From Acidobacteriota bacterium (lineage in GTDB: Bacteria; Acidobacteriota; Terriglobia; UBA7540), in assembly GCA_021827255.1 (NCBI GenBank), contig JAKAWO010000213.1:1-5499 (forward strand): DNA of 5,499 nucleotides. The letters run 5' to 3'. The position numbers and the translations under genes were made by a program. Below the pieces are notes generated by a model. That model did not search any database, had not been told where the DNA came from, and saw only the letters and a program-made list of their open reading frames with translations. Positions 1-5,141 of the stretch are shown one piece after another (the first letter of the stretch is position 1; each line of letters starts with the position of its first letter).

Positions 1-395
1 GCCTCGAGCGGCGTTCGCAGCGCCGTCTTGATGCTGTGCACGGAAAACGCCACTCCCCCGCCCAGCAAGGCGCCCAGAATCCGCCAGTCGGCAGGGGCCG
101 GACTGAGCGCGGCGTAAGAGAGCAGCGCTGCCCCCGGAGGACGAAGGAAGGTGTGGATGGCGTTCCAGACGCTGCCGACGTAAGGAATCTTATCGGCGAA
201 AAATTCCAGGGCGAAGAGCACCAGCGCAATGGCGATCACGATGGGATTGCCAAGGATACCGAGCGAGGCAGGAATATGAACGACTCCAAAGCGCTGGAGG
301 AGGCCCAGAACAGCGACGGTGGCATAGAGCCTGAGGCCCGAAGCGTACGACACCCCCATCGCCAGGCCCAAACCCGCCAGCATTGTCGAGGACAT
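1..395 (-). CDS. DUF4126 family membrane protein, C-terminus off the left edge
   Basis: This is the N-terminal part (131 full codons) of a small integral membrane protein that I recognise as DUF4126; its function is unknown. The frame has no stop before the window edge. Family-like features are the early Gly/Ala-rich helix with AxGLRLYATVAVLGLL (residues about 16-33), the block EFFADKIPYVGSVWNAIHTF (64-83) followed by LRPPGAALL, and the late LLGGGVAFSVHSIK segment (110-123). I see hydrophobic segments at about 5-35, 46-67, 84-100 and 104-120. The ATG at 395 is preceded on the coding strand by AGAGAGG (402-408) at a good Shine-Dalgarno distance. A GTG at 402 opens another frame that runs to 190, but its product is Arg/Cys/Pro-rich and lacks these motifs, so I reject it. 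Family assignment is by remembered motif pattern, not by search. Confidence 0.88.
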   Translation of the reverse strand, partial: MSSTMLAGLGLAMGVSYASGLRLYATVAVLGLLQRFGVVHIPASLGILGNPIVIAIALVLFALEFFADKIPYVGSVWNAIHTFLRPPGAALLSYAALSPAPADWRILGALLGGGVAFSVHSIKTALRTPLE

Positions 396-450
396 GCTTC
401 ACCTCTCTGTCAGCCGATTGAGATGTATGTCATCTTAGACCATAGCTGAT

Positions 451-496
451 CCCACGTTCTTGCGCCATGGGCTAAATTCTTTCGGCCCTCCGGGCC
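451..496. repeat. Two-hairpin intergenic repeat
   Basis: An imperfect stem CCCACG (451-456) / CATGGG (466-471) is followed by the linker CTAAATTCTTTC (472-483) and a second, perfect stem GGCCC-TCC-GGGCC (484-496). There is no coding reason for this arrangement, since the gap lies between two minus-strand genes. Hairpin-linker-hairpin strings with a TAAATTCTTTC-like linker resemble intergenic repeats I remember from acidobacterial genomes; that resemblance is recollection and was not checked. It could also end the transcript of the secreted-protein gene upstream of it on the minus strand, but neither stem is followed by a T-run. Confidence 0.5.
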
Positions 497-517
497 TGAG
501 CGCGCGGCCATGTTGAC

Positions 518-554
518 CGCAGTGATAAAGATCCTGATTGCTGCGCCACCCGCC
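518..554. repeat. Hairpin module, copy 1 (left of the secreted-protein gene)
   Basis: The arms CGCAGTGAT (518-526) and ATTGCTGCG (537-545) form a 9-pair stem with two G-T wobbles, followed directly by CCACCCGCC (546-554). The same design with identical length recurs at 1416-1452: CGCAG start, 28-base hairpin, then CTGCGCCACCCGCC shared exactly (14 bases). Over 37 aligned bases I count 26 identities, with the differences concentrated inside the stem and loop. The role is unknown; a mobile or dispersed palindromic repeat is the simplest reading. Confidence 0.5.
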
Positions 555-638
555 GGCAGGTACCGCTCTGATTCCGTGCCGTGGCATCGTTGGTCCATCA
601 ATGAGAAGAAGCCCGTCGGCAGAAAATCGCTCCCGTGG

Positions 639-1205
639 CTACTTCTGCGTCTGCCGCAGGTGCCGGACATCGTCGACCAAAGACCAAAAGGCATGATAAA
701 GAGCGTCTTGTCGTTCTAAGACGGGATTGGTATTGTCGCTGGTCGGGAGGTGGCTGGCGGAATCACCCGGCCCCTCGGCATACTCCACAGCGCCCGCCTG
801 CACCCTGTAGAGCGTCTCCTTAGATCTCGCATCCACGACTTTCAGCTTAACCTCTATGTCGTACGGCCTTTCCAGATTCTGGCCGGGTGTGAGTATCGGG
901 GACCCTATCCCTGCTCGATTCATCCAGACTCGCACAAATTCTAATTTGACAACTGCATCCGAAGCTCCTTCCCTGCAATCGGGAACTAACTTCCAGCGGA
1001 ACTTCGTGAGCAGATGCTTCCGCTTGCCTTGTGCCTTGAGAAAATCCTTGACGAGGTTGCGGTCAAAACCCGAAAGGTCTTGCGTATCGACGCAATAGCT
1101 TCGGACATGAGCAAGCGCCGGCGGGTCGACGATTTGCCCGGCCAGCGCCTTACCACTAACCGCGAATAGTGACGAGATCGCAAAAAACAGCAGGCCAGCT
1201 TTCAT
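639..1205 (-). CDS. Small secreted protein of unknown function
   Basis: The product is 188 residues if translation begins at the ATG at 1205. That start is favoured because GAGG (1211-1214) lies 5 bases upstream and because it puts a textbook signal peptide at the N-terminus: MK, a hydrophobic core GLLFFAISSLFAV, then GKALAG with likely cleavage after ALA (residue 22). An ATG at 1241 in the same frame would bury this signal behind 12 extra residues. No lipobox Cys follows the core, so a soluble periplasmic or secreted protein is more likely than a lipoprotein. The mature part has two cysteines (C38, C77) that could form a disulfide, and alternating-hydrophobic stretches such as DAVVKLEFVRVW and YDIEVKLKVVDA that suggest beta strands, ending in a helix-like tail. 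I do not recognise the family; the layout recalls small periplasmic proteins common in Acidobacteriota. Hand counts over 841-1080 give about 51% G+C, below the two 60-base samples I counted inside the permease gene (58% and 65%). Confidence 0.8.
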   Translation of the reverse strand: MKAGLLFFAISSLFAVSGKALAGQIVDPPALAHVRSYCVDTQDLSGFDRNLVKDFLKAQGKRKHLLTKFRWKLVPDCREGASDAVVKLEFVRVWMNRAGIGSPILTPGQNLERPYDIEVKLKVVDARSKETLYRVQAGAVEYAEGPGDSASHLPTSDNTNPVLERQDALYHAFWSLVDDVRHLRQTQK

Positions 1206-1415
1206 AACAACCTCGCTCAGGTGAAGACGGGTGGCGCACACACTGGACCTTGAGTGCGATCACGCGAAGCGCGAAAGTCCTGATATCGTTTCGTGCTTAT
1301 CGCTCCATTGCGAACATCGACGCATCCTGCATCGAACGCGCGAAGGCGACGCTCGCCGTCACAGCGCTGCGCCTGCGGCCCCCCCGGCATTCTAACCCCT
1401 TTCAGCTTCGCTGAT

Positions 1416-1452
1416 CGCAGACATTAAAAAATCAATGTCTGCGCCACCCGCC
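1416..1452. repeat. Hairpin module, copy 2 (perfect 10-bp inverted repeat)
   Basis: CGCAGACATT (1416-1425) and AATGTCTGCG (1434-1443) are perfectly complementary around the 8-base loop AAAAAATC, and CCACCCGCC follows (1444-1452). It is the strongest dyad in the window and the partner of the copy at 518-554. On the minus strand it sits about 100 bases after the permease stop and about 210 bases before the secreted-protein start. It could therefore be a terminator-like structure, an operator, or a repeat element. No T-run follows the stem on either strand; the only T-run on the minus strand is inside the loop. Confidence 0.6.
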
Positions 1453-1489
1453 CGCGAGCGGAGTTTACGGCGGCGGTTTAAGAGCGTCG

Positions 1490-1528
1490 GATTCATCCCG
1501 AATCAATGCCGGCGGTCATAGACCGCCG
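1490..1528 (-). terminator. Tandem hairpins after the permease stop, possible transcript end
   Basis: Eleven bases after the permease TGA (1540-1542) the message can fold into CGGCGGTC-ATA-GACCGCCG (1510-1528, 8 perfect pairs), and then into a weaker stem of GATTC/GAATC (1490-1504). Position suggests a transcript end or 3' stabiliser. There is no U-run after either stem, so a classical intrinsic terminator is not supported. Confidence 0.35.
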
Positions 1529-1533
1529 CTACA
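1510..1533 (+). repeat. CTAC-tailed palindromic repeat, copy A
   Basis: The palindrome CGGCGGTC-ATA-GACCGCCG is followed by CTACA. The shape and the tail match copies at 4279-4301, 4311-4338 and 4508-4529, all written in the same orientation on the plus strand. REP-like dispersed repeats have this form (stem plus short fixed tail). Confidence 0.6.
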
Positions 1534-1539
1534 GAGGAG

Positions 1540-4227
1540 TCATTCATATCTCAGAGCAACCATGGGATCGACTTTGGCCGCACGCCGGGCAGGAACGTAA
1601 CAGGCCAGCAACGCGACAGCAATCAGGATCAGCGAAACGGCTATGAACGTGAGCGGATCGGAGGGCTTGACGCCATAGAGCAGGCTTGCGAGAAAGCGTG
1701 TGAGAGCAAGTGCGCCGGCGATTCCGATGACCACGCCAATCACTGCCAGCCTGACGCCTTGGCCTACTACCATTCTCAGGATATCTCGTTTCTCCGCCCC
1801 CAGCGCCATGCGGATGCCCATTTCGTGCGCACGCTGAGCGACCGAGTAGGACAAGACGCCATAAATTCCGACGGCTGCGAGGACCAGCGCCAGCAGGGAG
1901 AAGATTCCCAGCAGGAGCATGTTGAAACGCCAGCGGGAGATAGAGCCCGAGAGCAATTCGTCCATGGTCTCGACGTTGGCGATGGGCTCGTTGCCGTCCA
2001 CGGAAAGGACGGCCTGCCGCACCGCGTTCAGTGGGACGGCCCCGCCGCGCGTCCGAACCACCCAGCAGACCGGAGCCAGCCGGACCACCAGCGCCAGCAC
2101 GTGCGCGGGGACTTGCGTATAAGGGATGAACATCTCCGGCGGCGCGGGTTGGTCGAGCGAGGCATCCTTCACGTCACCGACCACGCCGATGATTTGCCGC
2201 GGGCGGTCGGTCCACTCCGGCCCCATTTTCTTGCCGATAGTGATCGTCTGTCCAATGGGATTCTCATTCTTCCAGAGCGTCTCGGCCATGGTCCGATTGA
2301 TGATCACCACCGGCTGGGAGCTTTCGGTGTCAGCGTCTGTAAAGTAACGGCCGCGAATGAGCGGGATTTTCATGGCGCGGAAATAATCGGGGCTGGTGAA
2401 GCGGTACTGGCTGCTGCGCGATGACTCATTCGCCGAACCGGAACGGCCTTCGATAGCGTAAGGCAGGTTTAGACCGCCCATTGTCGGCAGGAGGGTAACG
2501 ATGGCAGGATCTTCGACGCCCGGAATCGCCTTAAGGCGGTCGAGCACCTGGCGGCCGAAAGCGGCAAAAGCAGACGGCGTGCCGTATTTCGCCTCCGGCA
2601 GCGTTGTTTCGAAAGTCAAAACGTGATGCGGATCGAACCCCGGATTCACATTCGCAAGCCCTATAAAACTTTTGACCAGAAGCCCGGCGCCCGCCAGCAG
2701 CATCATTGAAAGGGCTATTTCACCCGCAACCAGGATGCCGGAAAGCCTCCGGCGCGTTCCGCCTGCGGTCGTCTGCAAGGAGCCTTCCTTCAGAGATTCG
2801 TTCAGATTGGCACGGGAAGCGCTCAAGGCGGGAGCCAGGCCGAACAGAAATCCCGTCAGGATGGAGACGGCCAGGGTGAACGCGAGCACGCGCACGTCGA
2901 GCCCACCCTTGTCGAGTTGCGGGATGCTGGGCGAGCTGAAGGCAATCAGTAGATAGTCCGCGCCAGCCGCAATGAGCAGGCCGACGGCGCCACCCAGGAC
3001 CCCGAGCGAGACGCTTTCGATCGAGAGTTGGCGGAAGATCCGCGCCCGGCCTGCTCCGAGGGCGGTGCGGATGGCGATTTCCTTGCCGCGGGCCGTCGCG
3101 CGCGCCAGCATCAGGTTGGCCACGTTCACGCAGGCGATCAGCAGAACCAGCCCCACGGCGGCCATGAGGATCAGCAGCGCCGGGCGGATGTTCCCAACGA
3201 TCCTCGCGTGCAGGGGAACCAGGCTTACACCCGCGTCCTCGGCCACGACTTGCGGGTCCTCTTTTTGAAAGCGCTGGCTCAGAATTGTCATGCTTGCTGC
3301 GGCCTGTTGGCGCGCGACGCCCGGCTTCAGCCTTCCGATCACGGCCAGATAGCTGGCTGGGTCCCGGCTCTGGGGCGGGAGTTGATAGGGTATCCAAAGG
3401 TCGGTCCCGCTACCGAAGCTGGAGGAGGCCGGCCACCGGAAACCCGGCGGCATGATCCCGACGACGGTGTACGGCTGTCCGTCAAGAGTGATCGCCTGCC
3501 CAACGAGGCCGGGATTGGCGCCGAAGCGCGTGCGCCAGAGGTTGTAGCCGAGGATCACCACTTTTGCGCCACCCTGCACATCCTCTTGGGGCAGAAAGTC
3601 GCGGCCAAAAGTTGGGCTCACCCCGAGCACCCGGAAAAACTGCGAGGTGACGCGCACGCCAGGAACGCGCTCGGGCAGGCCCTGTGTGGCCATGTTGAAG
3701 CCTACCGGTGCGAATGAGAACGCTGCAAGATTGCTGAAAACCTGGTTGTGGTCCTTCCAATATTCAAACAATGGGACGGCCACGGAGGCGCTGGCGCCGT
3801 CCTTGGATTGTTTCAGGAGTTGCACAATGTGGTTGGGCTGCGGGAACGGCAGGGGCCGAAGCAGAACCGCATTGATCACACTGAACATCGCTGTGTTCGC
3901 TCCGATGCCGAGGGCAAGGGTGAGAACAGCCACGGCCGTGAAGCCGGGGTTGCGGCGGAGCTGGCGGAGGCCGTAGCGGACGTCCTGCACGGCTTCATTG
4001 ATAAAACGGATGCTCCAAGTTTCGCGGCACTCTTCTTTTATGCTGCTGACGTTGCCGAACTGCCGCAGCGCCGCGTAGCGCGCCTCTTCCGGGCTCATCC
4101 CCTTGCGCTGATTTTCCTCAGTGAGCATGTTGAGGTGAGCGCCCACTTCGTCGTCCAATTGCTGTTCCAGCCGCGCTTTGCGGACCAGCCCCAGAAACTT
4201 CGAGAGCAAAACTCGCAACCGGGTCAC
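1540..4227 (-). CDS. ADOP-class MacB/FtsX-type ABC permease, 895 aa
   Basis: This is a large inner-membrane permease of the acidobacterial orphan-permease type. The N-terminal cytoplasmic part (1-80) carries the family-typical LEQQLDDEVGAHLNMLTEEN and GMSPEEARYAALRQFGNV motifs. It is followed by the first helix at about 95-120 (PGFTAVAVLTLALGIGAN) and a periplasmic MacB-like domain (about 125-345). The first FtsX-like core spans about 348-470, with the loop ARGKEIAIRTALGAGRARIFRQ. A helix at 495-520, a second periplasmic domain (525-765) and a second FtsX core (768-890, loop AHEMGIRMALGAEKRDILR) follow, ending in DPMVALRYE. About eight membrane segments fit the duplicated family plan. No Walker A or ABC signature is present, and no ATPase gene lies nearby. 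The GTG start at 4227 is backed by GGAGG five bases upstream; no ATG competes. The frame is intact. One oddity is a doubled VVR block at 714-725. Substrate and energy partner are unknown. Confidence 0.95.
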   Translation of the reverse strand: MTRLRVLLSKFLGLVRKARLEQQLDDEVGAHLNMLTEENQRKGMSPEEARYAALRQFGNVSSIKEECRETWSIRFINEAVQDVRYGLRQLRRNPGFTAVAVLTLALGIGANTAMFSVINAVLLRPLPFPQPNHIVQLLKQSKDGASASVAVPLFEYWKDHNQVFSNLAAFSFAPVGFNMATQGLPERVPGVRVTSQFFRVLGVSPTFGRDFLPQEDVQGGAKVVILGYNLWRTRFGANPGLVGQAITLDGQPYTVVGIMPPGFRWPASSSFGSGTDLWIPYQLPPQSRDPASYLAVIGRLKPGVARQQAAASMTILSQRFQKEDPQVVAEDAGVSLVPLHARIVGNIRPALLILMAAVGLVLLIACVNVANLMLARATARGKEIAIRTALGAGRARIFRQLSIESVSLGVLGGAVGLLIAAGADYLLIAFSSPSIPQLDKGGLDVRVLAFTLAVSILTGFLFGLAPALSASRANLNESLKEGSLQTTAGGTRRRLSGILVAGEIALSMMLLAGAGLLVKSFIGLANVNPGFDPHHVLTFETTLPEAKYGTPSAFAAFGRQVLDRLKAIPGVEDPAIVTLLPTMGGLNLPYAIEGRSGSANESSRSSQYRFTSPDYFRAMKIPLIRGRYFTDADTESSQPVVIINRTMAETLWKNENPIGQTITIGKKMGPEWTDRPRQIIGVVGDVKDASLDQPAPPEMFIPYTQVPAHVLALVVRLAPVCWVVRTRGGAVPLNAVRQAVLSVDGNEPIANVETMDELLSGSISRWRFNMLLLGIFSLLALVLAAVGIYGVLSYSVAQRAHEMGIRMALGAEKRDILRMVVGQGVRLAVIGVVIGIAGALALTRFLASLLYGVKPSDPLTFIAVSLILIAVALLACYVPARRAAKVDPMVALRYE

Positions 4228-4232
4228 GCCAA

Positions 4233-4237
4233 CCTCC
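4233..4237 (-). promoter_or_regulatory. Ribosome binding site that fixes the permease GTG start
   Basis: GGAGG on the coding strand lies five bases before the GTG at 4227. It is the strongest Shine-Dalgarno sequence in the window and decides for the non-ATG start, which also gives the full family-typical N-terminus. Confidence 0.8.
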
Positions 4238-4278
4238 GAAGCCTGTTGTGACGATTTTACGCCGGCAGTCTTCCAAGT

Positions 4279-4301
4279 GGCGGGATAAACCCGCCGCTAC
4301 A
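4279..4301 (+). repeat. CTAC-tailed palindromic repeat, copy B
   Basis: The stem GGCGGG (4279-4284) / CCCGCC (4290-4295) encloses the loop ATAAA and is followed by GCTACA. The loop and tail closely match copy D at 4508-4529 (GTAAA loop, GCTAC tail). Confidence 0.65.
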
Positions 4302-4310
4302 TCGGCAAAG

Positions 4311-4338
4311 CCGGGCGGGTTTGAAACCCGCGCCTACG
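4311..4338 (+). repeat. Palindromic repeat with CCTACG tail, copy C
   Basis: The arms GCGGGTTT (4315-4322) and AAACCCGC (4324-4331) are perfectly complementary around a single base, so about seven pairs can form with a three-base loop. GCCTACG follows. It is a variant of the same family, separated from copy B by only about ten bases and in the same orientation. Confidence 0.6.
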
Positions 4339-4353
4339 AATGATACGCGTTGC

Positions 4354-4372
4354 CGAAACGGTAACGTTTCCG
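4354..4372. promoter_or_regulatory. Dyad GAAACG-GTAA-CGTTTC, possible protein site
   Basis: A perfect 6-bp inverted repeat (4355-4360 / 4365-4370) with a 4-base centre lies in the padR-permease leader. It lacks the CTAC tail and the GC-rich stem of the repeats around it, so a protein-binding site is possible. No known operator consensus matches. Confidence 0.25.
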
Positions 4373-4401
4373 TCGCAGAGTTTTCACGCAATCAAAGGCC
4401 C

Positions 4402-4423
4402 GCGACATAGAAACCAGTGTCGC
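4402..4423. promoter_or_regulatory. Dyad GCGACA-N10-TGTCGC, possible operator
   Basis: Perfect 6-bp arms are separated by ten bases, about one helical turn centre to centre, as expected for a dimeric winged-helix regulator. Read inwards it contains ACAT-N8-GTGT. The PadR operator usually described is ATGT-N8-ACAT, that is, the opposite arrangement, so a link to PadR is only a guess. Confidence 0.25.
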
Positions 4424-4451
4424 TGTTACCAAACCCATGCTGGCCTGCTCC

Positions 4452-4478
4452 GCACACCCCCGATGAATCGGGGCGTGC
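4452..4478. repeat. Long imperfect hairpin in the leader
   Basis: The core CCCCGAT (4458-4464) / ATCGGGG (4467-4473) has seven perfect pairs around GA. After a small internal loop the outer arms GCAC (4452-4455) / GTGC (4475-4478) pair again. No CTAC tail follows, so this is a different repeat type from its neighbours. In the padR-permease transcript it would be a stable stem between the two genes. Confidence 0.5.
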
Positions 4479-4507
4479 CCCAGGCCGCCATCGCCAACTC
4501 CACGCCT

Positions 4508-4529
4508 GGCGAGGTAAACTCGCCGCTAC
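4508..4529 (+). repeat. CTAC-tailed palindromic repeat, copy D
   Basis: GGCGAG (4508-4513) / CTCGCC (4519-4524) with loop GTAAA is followed by GCTAC. Compared with copy B, one base pair of the stem is changed on both sides (G-C to A-T) so that pairing is kept, which points to selection or origin as a folded element. It lies eight bases beyond the padR stop. Confidence 0.65.
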
Positions 4530-4537
4530 TCGCCACG

Positions 4538-4882
4538 TCACGCGCCTTCGTTGCCTGCCAGCAGCCGAGCCATCATGGCGGTCATCCGTTCCCAGTTTTC
4601 AGCTTCCTTTTTCAGTTGCCTGCGCCCGGCGCCGGTCAACGAGTAGAAACGGGCGCGCCGGTTGTTTTCAGAAACGCCCTGTTTCGACGCGATCCAACCT
4701 TTCTGCTGCAGGCGGAGCAGCGCCGGGTAAAGCGTGCCCTGGTTCAGTTGCAGGAGGTTTTCGGAAATCTGCTCGATGCGCCGCGCGATTCCGAACCCAT
4801 GCATGGGCCCCATGGTGTCCAGCGTCTTCAGGACCATCAGGTCCAGCGTTCCCTGAAGAACTTCGGTTTTTTCTCCAGCCAT
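4538..4882 (-). CDS. PadR family transcriptional regulator (short, ADOP-linked type)
   Basis: This is a 114-residue winged-helix DNA-binding protein, expected to act as a dimeric cytoplasmic repressor. The N-terminal LQGTLDLMVLKTLDTMGPMHG (residues 9-29) is the PadR opening helix pair. GFGIARRIEQIS (29-40) follows, then the recognition helix NQGTLYPALLRLQQKGW (47-63, with the hallmark GTLYPAL), a wing with SENNRRARFYSLT (71-83) and a C-terminal dimer helix (about 84-108). This short form is the one typically found beside acidobacterial permeases of the ADOP class. The ATG at 4882 has AGGAGA (4891-4896) eight bases upstream and a strong promoter before that. The permease gene follows in the same direction after about 310 bases. 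The likely job is control of itself and the permease; the inducer is unknown. Confidence 0.95.
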   Translation of the reverse strand: MAGEKTEVLQGTLDLMVLKTLDTMGPMHGFGIARRIEQISENLLQLNQGTLYPALLRLQQKGWIASKQGVSENNRRARFYSLTGAGRRQLKKEAENWERMTAMMARLLAGNEGA

Positions 4883-4890
4883 GTGATGGT

Positions 4891-4896
4891 TCTCCT
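4891..4896 (-). promoter_or_regulatory. padR ribosome binding site
   Basis: AGGAGA on the coding strand lies eight bases before the padR ATG at 4882, supporting that start. Confidence 0.75.
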
Positions 4897-4916
4897 ATAG
4901 AAGATCAACAGGTGCA

Positions 4917-4945
4917 AGCATAATCCCAGACCTCTGGATTGTCAA
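4917..4945 (-). promoter_or_regulatory. padR promoter (sigma-70-like)
   Basis: On the minus strand TTGACA (4940-4945, a perfect -35) is followed by exactly 17 bases and TATGCT (4917-4922, four of six matches to TATAAT). Transcription would start near 4910, giving a leader of about 28 bases before the padR ATG. It is by far the best promoter visible and probably drives padR and the permease together. Confidence 0.7.
4926..4937. promoter_or_regulatory. Palindrome in the promoter spacer, likely operator
   Basis: CCAGA-CC-TCTGG is a 5-bp inverted repeat lying between the -35 and -10 boxes of padR. If one extra base is allowed on one side, the outer AT steps also match (ATCCAGA / TCTGGGAT). A repressor bound here would block RNA polymerase, which fits autoregulation by PadR, although the sequence is not the ATGT/ACAT type reported for PadR itself. 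Confidence 0.4.
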
Positions 4946-4959
4946 CAGGAGAAAACGAC

Positions 4960-4992
4960 CGCACACAGCGCCAAACGCGACGTGTGCGCTAC
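4960..4992 (+). repeat. Inverted repeat with CTACC tail, possible distant family member
   Basis: CGCACAC (4960-4966) and GTGTGCG (4982-4988) are perfect complements separated by 15 bases, and CTAC follows directly (4989-4992). Stem sequence and loop length differ from copies A to D, but the orientation and the CTAC tail are the same. Confidence 0.35.
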
Positions 4993-5141
4993 CCGTGCTT
5001 CGCAAGACCGCAGGCGCTATAAGGCAAGCGCCGGCGCCAACCTCGGCCCCGGTGAACCGGAACCCTCCCAAACGACGGCGTCTGTGCCGCTCGCGTTGTT
5101 CCGGTTGAAACCGTGGTGGCGGCTGCGGCATCGAAAGATTG

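Larger units (their letters stand above)
1206..1539. other. Intergenic region between the permease and the secreted-protein gene
   Basis: No credible gene is seen in either strand of this 334-base gap. It contains the hairpin module at 1416-1452, two hairpins close behind the permease stop (1490-1504 and 1510-1528), and a short stem GGCGA-CGC-TCGCC at 1345-1357. It must also hold the promoter of the secreted-protein gene unless that gene is read through from the permease, but I found no pair of good -35 and -10 boxes on the minus strand. Confidence 0.6.
4228..4537. other. Hairpin-rich leader between padR and the permease gene
   Basis: This 310-base gap has no credible gene; plus-strand frames across it are antisense to PadR or low-complexity. 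It carries three CTAC- or CTACG-tailed palindromes or close relatives (4279-4301, 4311-4338, 4508-4529), a long hairpin (4452-4478) and two dyads (4354-4372, 4402-4423). For permease expression the best -10-like hexamer on the minus strand is TAAAAT (4254-4259), but no fitting -35 precedes it. Read-through from the padR promoter is therefore the more likely source of permease mRNA. Confidence 0.6.

Noticed and set aside
190..402. Minus-strand frame starting with GTG at 402
   Set aside because: Shifted frame over the DUF4126 gene; it stops early and gives a Cys/Arg/Pro-rich product. The ATG at 395 carries the family motifs.
36..449. Plus-strand open frame of 137 codons
   Set aside because: It is antisense to the DUF4126 gene; the product is Arg/Gln/His-rich with no motifs, while the minus strand has clear membrane segments and a ribosome binding site.
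410..694. Minus-strand frame of 94 codons in the repeat-bearing gap
   Set aside because: It overlaps the end of the secreted-protein gene in another frame, crosses two hairpin repeats and has no ribosome binding site or family signal; probably repeat-derived chance frame.
1416..1443. Intrinsic terminator formed by the 10-bp inverted repeat
   Set aside because: Neither strand has a T-run after the stem, and the stem is AT-rich near the loop; a repeat or operator is as likely, so it was not listed as a terminator.
1447..1482. Degenerate opposite-strand copy of the CTAC-tailed repeat (AGCGG-AGTTTAC)
   Set aside because: Only a short stretch resembles the reverse complement of the copy at 4508-4529 and no stem forms; not enough to call.
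1759..2424. Plus-strand open frame of 221 codons inside the permease
   Set aside because: Antisense to an intact, well-recognised gene; its length is explained by G+C-rich codon structure, and the product is Asp/Arg/His-rich without domains.
2720..3717. Long frames on both strands (2720-3397 minus, 3028-3717 plus)
   Set aside because: Both are shadows of the permease coding frame, with charged, low-complexity products.
4279..4529. CRISPR array
   Set aside because: The repeats are self-complementary, differ in sequence and lie at irregular distances with no uniform spacers or cas genes.
4340..4923. Two overlapping plus-strand frames over padR
   Set aside because: They are antisense to padR and cross the hairpin leader; no start signal and no recognisable motif.
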